From: Kiritimatiellia bacterium
GTDB taxonomy: Bacteria > Verrucomicrobiota > Kiritimatiellia > RFP12 > UBA1067
DNA length: 8,936 nucleotides
Reading direction: 5' to 3'
Assembly (NCBI GenBank): GCA_017459225.1
Contig: JAFUDL010000315.1
Span: 1 to 8,936, forward strand
In this document: positions 6,081-8,936 of the stretch, one piece after another
How positions within the stretch are numbered: the first letter of the stretch is position 1
Layout of the letters: each line of letters starts with the position of its first letter
The notes under the pieces: generated by a model
What the model was told of the DNA's origin: nothing
Databases searched by the model: none
Seen by the model: only the letters and a program-made list of their open reading frames with translations
Program-made: the position numbers and the translations under genes

Positions 6081-8936
6081 ATTTGCCGTCGCCCAGCAGT
6101 TCAAACATCCAGCCCTGCTTGGGCGGAACGGGAATCGGATCGCCCAGGGCGAACGCATGCGCCTTCTGGAATCCCGGAATCGGACGCGCCACGAGCTTGA
6201 TCTTCCGCGCGCCAAGCCACCTCCCGTCGATCTTGAGGTTTATCGTGCGCGGCTCCGATGAGAAGTTGCCCACGGCCACGAGCGCCTTGTCGCCTCGGAT
6301 GAACGCCGTCGCCTTCACGTCCGGAGAGTCGGTCTTCGCAAACGCGTATTCGTCCCAGTAACCGGACATCCGCGCGTCCTCGATCCCGAAGTCCGCCCAC
6401 GCCTTCCATATCGCGCCTGGATTCTCCACCAGCGCGCCTCCCCTTCCGTACCAGCGGCGCGTCGCGCCATAGACGGCCCCGAGCCACGGATTGCCGCCTC
6501 CCTGCAACATCTCGCCCATCTGCCCGAACGGGATCCCCGAGAAAGTGACGAACCACGCGTCCGGCGAAAGCTCGTTGTACCTGAACGACTCGCCGAACCA
6601 CAGCCTGTCGATGTACGGGAAGAACTCCGTGTACTGGTTCATTGGCCCCTGCGAGTATCCGGTGTTTGAATGGAGATCCACGAGCGCGCCCGGGCGGTGG
6701 CGCTCGATGATGCGGCGCATGCGCTTCATCACCGTGCGGTCGAAGGAGACGTCGTCCATGTAGATGCCGTCTATTTTGTAGTTCTCGAACATCCACCTGA
6801 GGCCTTCTAGGTAGTAGTTGATCCAGCGCGAGCGCGGGCTCGTGACGAACGCGGCGTCCACGATTCCCGCATTCTGCCACAGACGCACGTACCATGCCGG
6901 GCGATACCCCTCGCCCATGTGCTCCCACAGCCACGGCGCGCCGTGCGCGTTCCCGGGCGCGATCACCTCCCCGCCCAGGCTGCGCAGCGCCTGCAGCTCG
7001 GCAGTGTGGTTCGTCAGCTCCCGTATCGTGTAGTACAGCTTGACCTTGCGTCCCTTCGCGTGCTGCGCTGCGATGTACTCCTTCAGCTCCTTCTGCACGA
7101 TGAACGGGTAGTTGATCACGGGATTCAGCAGCTGCGCGTGGTGGATGTTGACGATGTTCGCGCCATGCTCGGCGGCCTCGCCGAACCACGTCGGGTCGGC
7201 ATGGTAGTACCGCTGCGAGAACTGCCGCTTCAAGTCCAGCGGCTTGACAGGCGTGATGTTCAGGTCGAACTCCCACCACCGCGGCGCGGCGGAAAGCGAG
7301 GTCTCGCCCGTGCGAGCGACCACCGTCATGCCGTCCGCGCCACCGAACTCGACGCTTCCCCTCCCTCCGTTCGCCCACGCCTGCGGCGGCTTGTAGCTGT
7401 ACGACCTGTCGGCGATCAGCGGGCCGTGGTACGCGCCGCCCCGGAACTCCACGTGCAGGCCCGCCTCCGCGCCGCCCGTCCAGTAGCTGTCGAACGGGCC
7501 GTTCCACTTCCACGAATACGACTGCGGCCTCTTCCCTCCGTCGCGCCATTGGTACGCCGCGCCCATCATGTACTCAGAGGCGTACGGCGTATAATCCGTC
7601 ACGAGCCGCACGTCCTTCACCTTGACGTCCCCTTCCGCCGCAGCCTCCACTGCATACCGCACGAACCCGTCGAACTCCATGCGCCCCCTCACGTCAAATC
7701 TCAACTTGCCGTTGCGCGCCCGCTGTTTCACCCGCCACGCCACATGTCCCTCTGCCACCCGCTCCTCCGTCTCGCGTTCCGCCGCACACTCCCCTGCGCC
7801 AACCTCAAACTCGCCCTTCTCCGTCACGACCACGAACCGCATCGGCCTCTTCAGCACCTCGCGTCCGTTGACCTTGATCGAGGCCGGAAGCCCGCTTTCC
7901 GCCAACATCAATGTCTTTTCCGAAGCGCCCACCGCGCGCGCCTCGCGATTGAACGTCATCGCCTTGTACGGCTGCGTGGGCGTGTCGCCTTCGCCGATGC
8001 GCGAATTGAGCCAGCGAAGACGCGAATGACGCCACAGTTCGCCGTCGCCGTGGTCGCGCGCCGTCTGGTCCGACACCGTAATCGCAAGCGCGACCTCGCG
8101 CGGCGCCATCCCCTTCGCCGTGACCGTCGCCGTGCCGCGGTACACGCCCGGCGCGGCATCCGGCGGGACCATCACGCCGCACCAAAGCGGCTGTACGCGG
8201 TTCGCGGGAACGTCTAGCTTGATGTCCATCGGCCCGCCGTCCCAGTTCACGCCCTCGGTGTTGAAGCAGGTGATCGCCGACGCCGGAATCACGCCGGAGC
8301 CGTCCTGCACGAGATCCGAGAACCTCGCCTTCACGCCCTCCAGTGCGCCACCAGGCGTCCAGAGCGCGATCTGCCACACGTAGTATTCGTCCTTGAGCGC
8401 CGTGCCGGCGAACGAATCGCGCGCCTCCGCGCCGCCGGCCCACTTGGCGGGGATCCACGAAGCCGGATGAATGGGGTTCGTGCGGTCCTCGGTGAACACG
8501 ACGGGGTTCTCGGGATGGCCGCAGCGCAGGGCAGCCGTCTCCGCCGCGGTGGCGCGAAGCCCCATCGGCGTCCACGCCTCGAACGCGGTGCGGCTCTCGA
8601 AGCGCAGCACCTCGGCGTCGCGCACGCCTGGAGAACTCGATGCTGGCCCGTTCGCCTGCGCGCCCGGCGGGAGGTAGTCGTTCCATTTCGGCTGGTGCCG
8701 CCCCTCGTGCGACCCACTGCGCTCGCGGTACGGCATATAGTAGATGAAGTATTCGCCGACACCGGCCGACGGCTCGAAGAACACCTCGCCGCGCTCGGCG
8801 GCAACGTTGCGGACGGCTACGTTCGCCGCGCCAGCGCCGGTGGCGGCATGCTTCACGAGCACGCCCTTGATCTCCGGCTGCGGATCGACGCGGCGCCACT
8901 TCAGCACGGCGCGGGCCACCCTGCCAGTCTCCGCCA
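6079..8936 (-). CDS. Large glycoside-hydrolase-like protein (DUF6067/GH123-like), N-terminus beyond window
   Basis: The frame is open from the TGA at 6079-6081 to the right edge, giving more than 950 residues. A GTG at 8917-8919 is available, but the frame continues past it and no signal peptide follows, so the true start is outside. Numbered from that GTG: an N-terminal beta region contains VFFEPSAGVGEYFIYYMPY (near 50-68) and PPDAAPGVYRGTATV, a motif of the beta-sandwich preceding GH123-like barrels. A middle beta-rich region (about 280-550) is followed by a barrel (about 570-830) with ADPTWFGEAAEHGANIVNIH, KIDGIYMDDVSFDR (D722, D723) and DRLWFGESF (E777). A C-terminal beta domain (about 850-946) is typical of glycosidases. 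The layout resembles DUF6067-type proteins of PVC bacteria and Bacteroidetes. D722/D723 and E777 are plausible active-site acids by position only. The substrate is unknown. It overlaps or abuts the GH99-like gene downstream. Confidence 0.8.
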   Translation of the reverse strand, partial: AETGRVARAVLKWRRVDPQPEIKGVLVKHAATGAGAANVAVRNVAAERGEVFFEPSAGVGEYFIYYMPYRERSGSHEGRHQPKWNDYLPPGAQANGPASSSPGVRDAEVLRFESRTAFEAWTPMGLRATAAETAALRCGHPENPVVFTEDRTNPIHPASWIPAKWAGGAEARDSFAGTALKDEYYVWQIALWTPGGALEGVKARFSDLVQDGSGVIPASAITCFNTEGVNWDGGPMDIKLDVPANRVQPLWCGVMVPPDAAPGVYRGTATVTAKGMAPREVALAITVSDQTARDHGDGELWRHSRLRWLNSRIGEGDTPTQPYKAMTFNREARAVGASEKTLMLAESGLPASIKVNGREVLKRPMRFVVVTEKGEFEVGAGECAAERETEERVAEGHVAWRVKQRARNGKLRFDVRGRMEFDGFVRYAVEAAAEGDVKVKDVRLVTDYTPYASEYMMGAAYQWRDGGKRPQSYSWKWNGPFDSYWTGGAEAGLHVEFRGGAYHGPLIADRSYSYKPPQAWANGGRGSVEFGGADGMTVVARTGETSLSAAPRWWEFDLNITPVKPLDLKRQFSQRYYHADPTWFGEAAEHGANIVNIHHAQLLNPVINYPFIVQKELKEYIAAQHAKGRKVKLYYTIRELTNHTAELQALRSLGGEVIAPGNAHGAPWLWEHMGEGYRPAWYVRLWQNAGIVDAAFVTSPRSRWINYYLEGLRWMFENYKIDGIYMDDVSFDRTVMKRMRRIIERHRPGALVDLHSNTGYSQGPMNQYTEFFPYIDRLWFGESFRYNELSPDAWFVTFSGIPFGQMGEMLQGGGNPWLGAVYGATRRWYGRGGALVENPGAIWKAWADFGIEDARMSGYWDEYAFAKTDSPDVKATAFIRGDKALVAVGNFSSEPRTINLKIDGRWLGARKIKLVARPIPGFQKAHAFALGDPIPVPPKQGWMFELLGDGK

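Noticed and set aside
6101..7549. Minus-strand open frame of 482 codons in another frame of the large gene
   Set aside because: Low-complexity Arg/Gly/Ala-rich shadow of the gene whose motifs are intact in the main frame.
6919..8217. Plus-strand open frame of 432 codons inside the large glycosidase-like gene
   Set aside because: Long antisense frames are expected in GC-rich coding DNA; the product is Arg/His/Pro-rich with no recognisable domain.
8917..8919. GTG as true start of the large glycosidase-like gene
   Set aside because: The frame remains open to the window edge, no signal peptide or ribosome binding site accompanies it, and related proteins carry more N-terminal sequence.

Overview
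The window holds eight protein-coding genes, is GC-rich and is almost entirely coding. I see no tRNA, rRNA, CRISPR array, insertion sequence or phage gene. The mix suggests a bacterium of the PVC superphylum, perhaps Kiritimatiellota or Verrucomicrobiota: large unusual glycosidase-like secreted proteins, small lipoproteins of unknown family, a two-repeat YegP-type protein, and normal housekeeping genes with high GC at third codon positions. That placement is an inference from gene content and protein style, not from a marker search.

Left part (1-1011, minus strand): a small FtsB/DivIC-like division protein is followed 30 bases later by a membrane protein with a clear HExxH zinc-protease motif (M50-like). 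The second gene runs off the left edge, so its end is not in the window.

Centre-left (1012-3120, plus strand): a 65-bp spacer carries two back-to-back promoters, both placed so that the transcripts would be almost leaderless. To the right, two related small lipoproteins and hisC (histidinol-phosphate aminotransferase) form a tight operon. Each junction is a 4-base ATGA overlap, which suggests translational coupling.

Centre (3121-3631, plus strand): a sigma70-type promoter and a good Shine-Dalgarno precede a 125-residue protein made of two DUF1508/YegP repeats. It converges, with only 11 bases between stop codons, on the rph gene.

Right part (3643-8936, minus strand): an apparent operon reads from the right edge leftward. 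It begins with a very large glycoside-hydrolase-like protein whose N-terminus is outside the window. Next come a secreted GH71/GH99-like protein with a C-terminal CBM9-like domain and RNase PH (rph). Junctions are a few bases long, and the ribosome binding sites lie at the ends of the preceding genes. The two glycosidase-like proteins probably act together outside the cytoplasm on a complex glycan, while rph is a housekeeping passenger.

The most interesting points are the unlabelled protease next to the division gene, the paralogous lipoprotein pair coupled to hisC, the leaderless divergent promoter, and the uncharacterised glycosidase pair. I found no convincing defence or mobile system.
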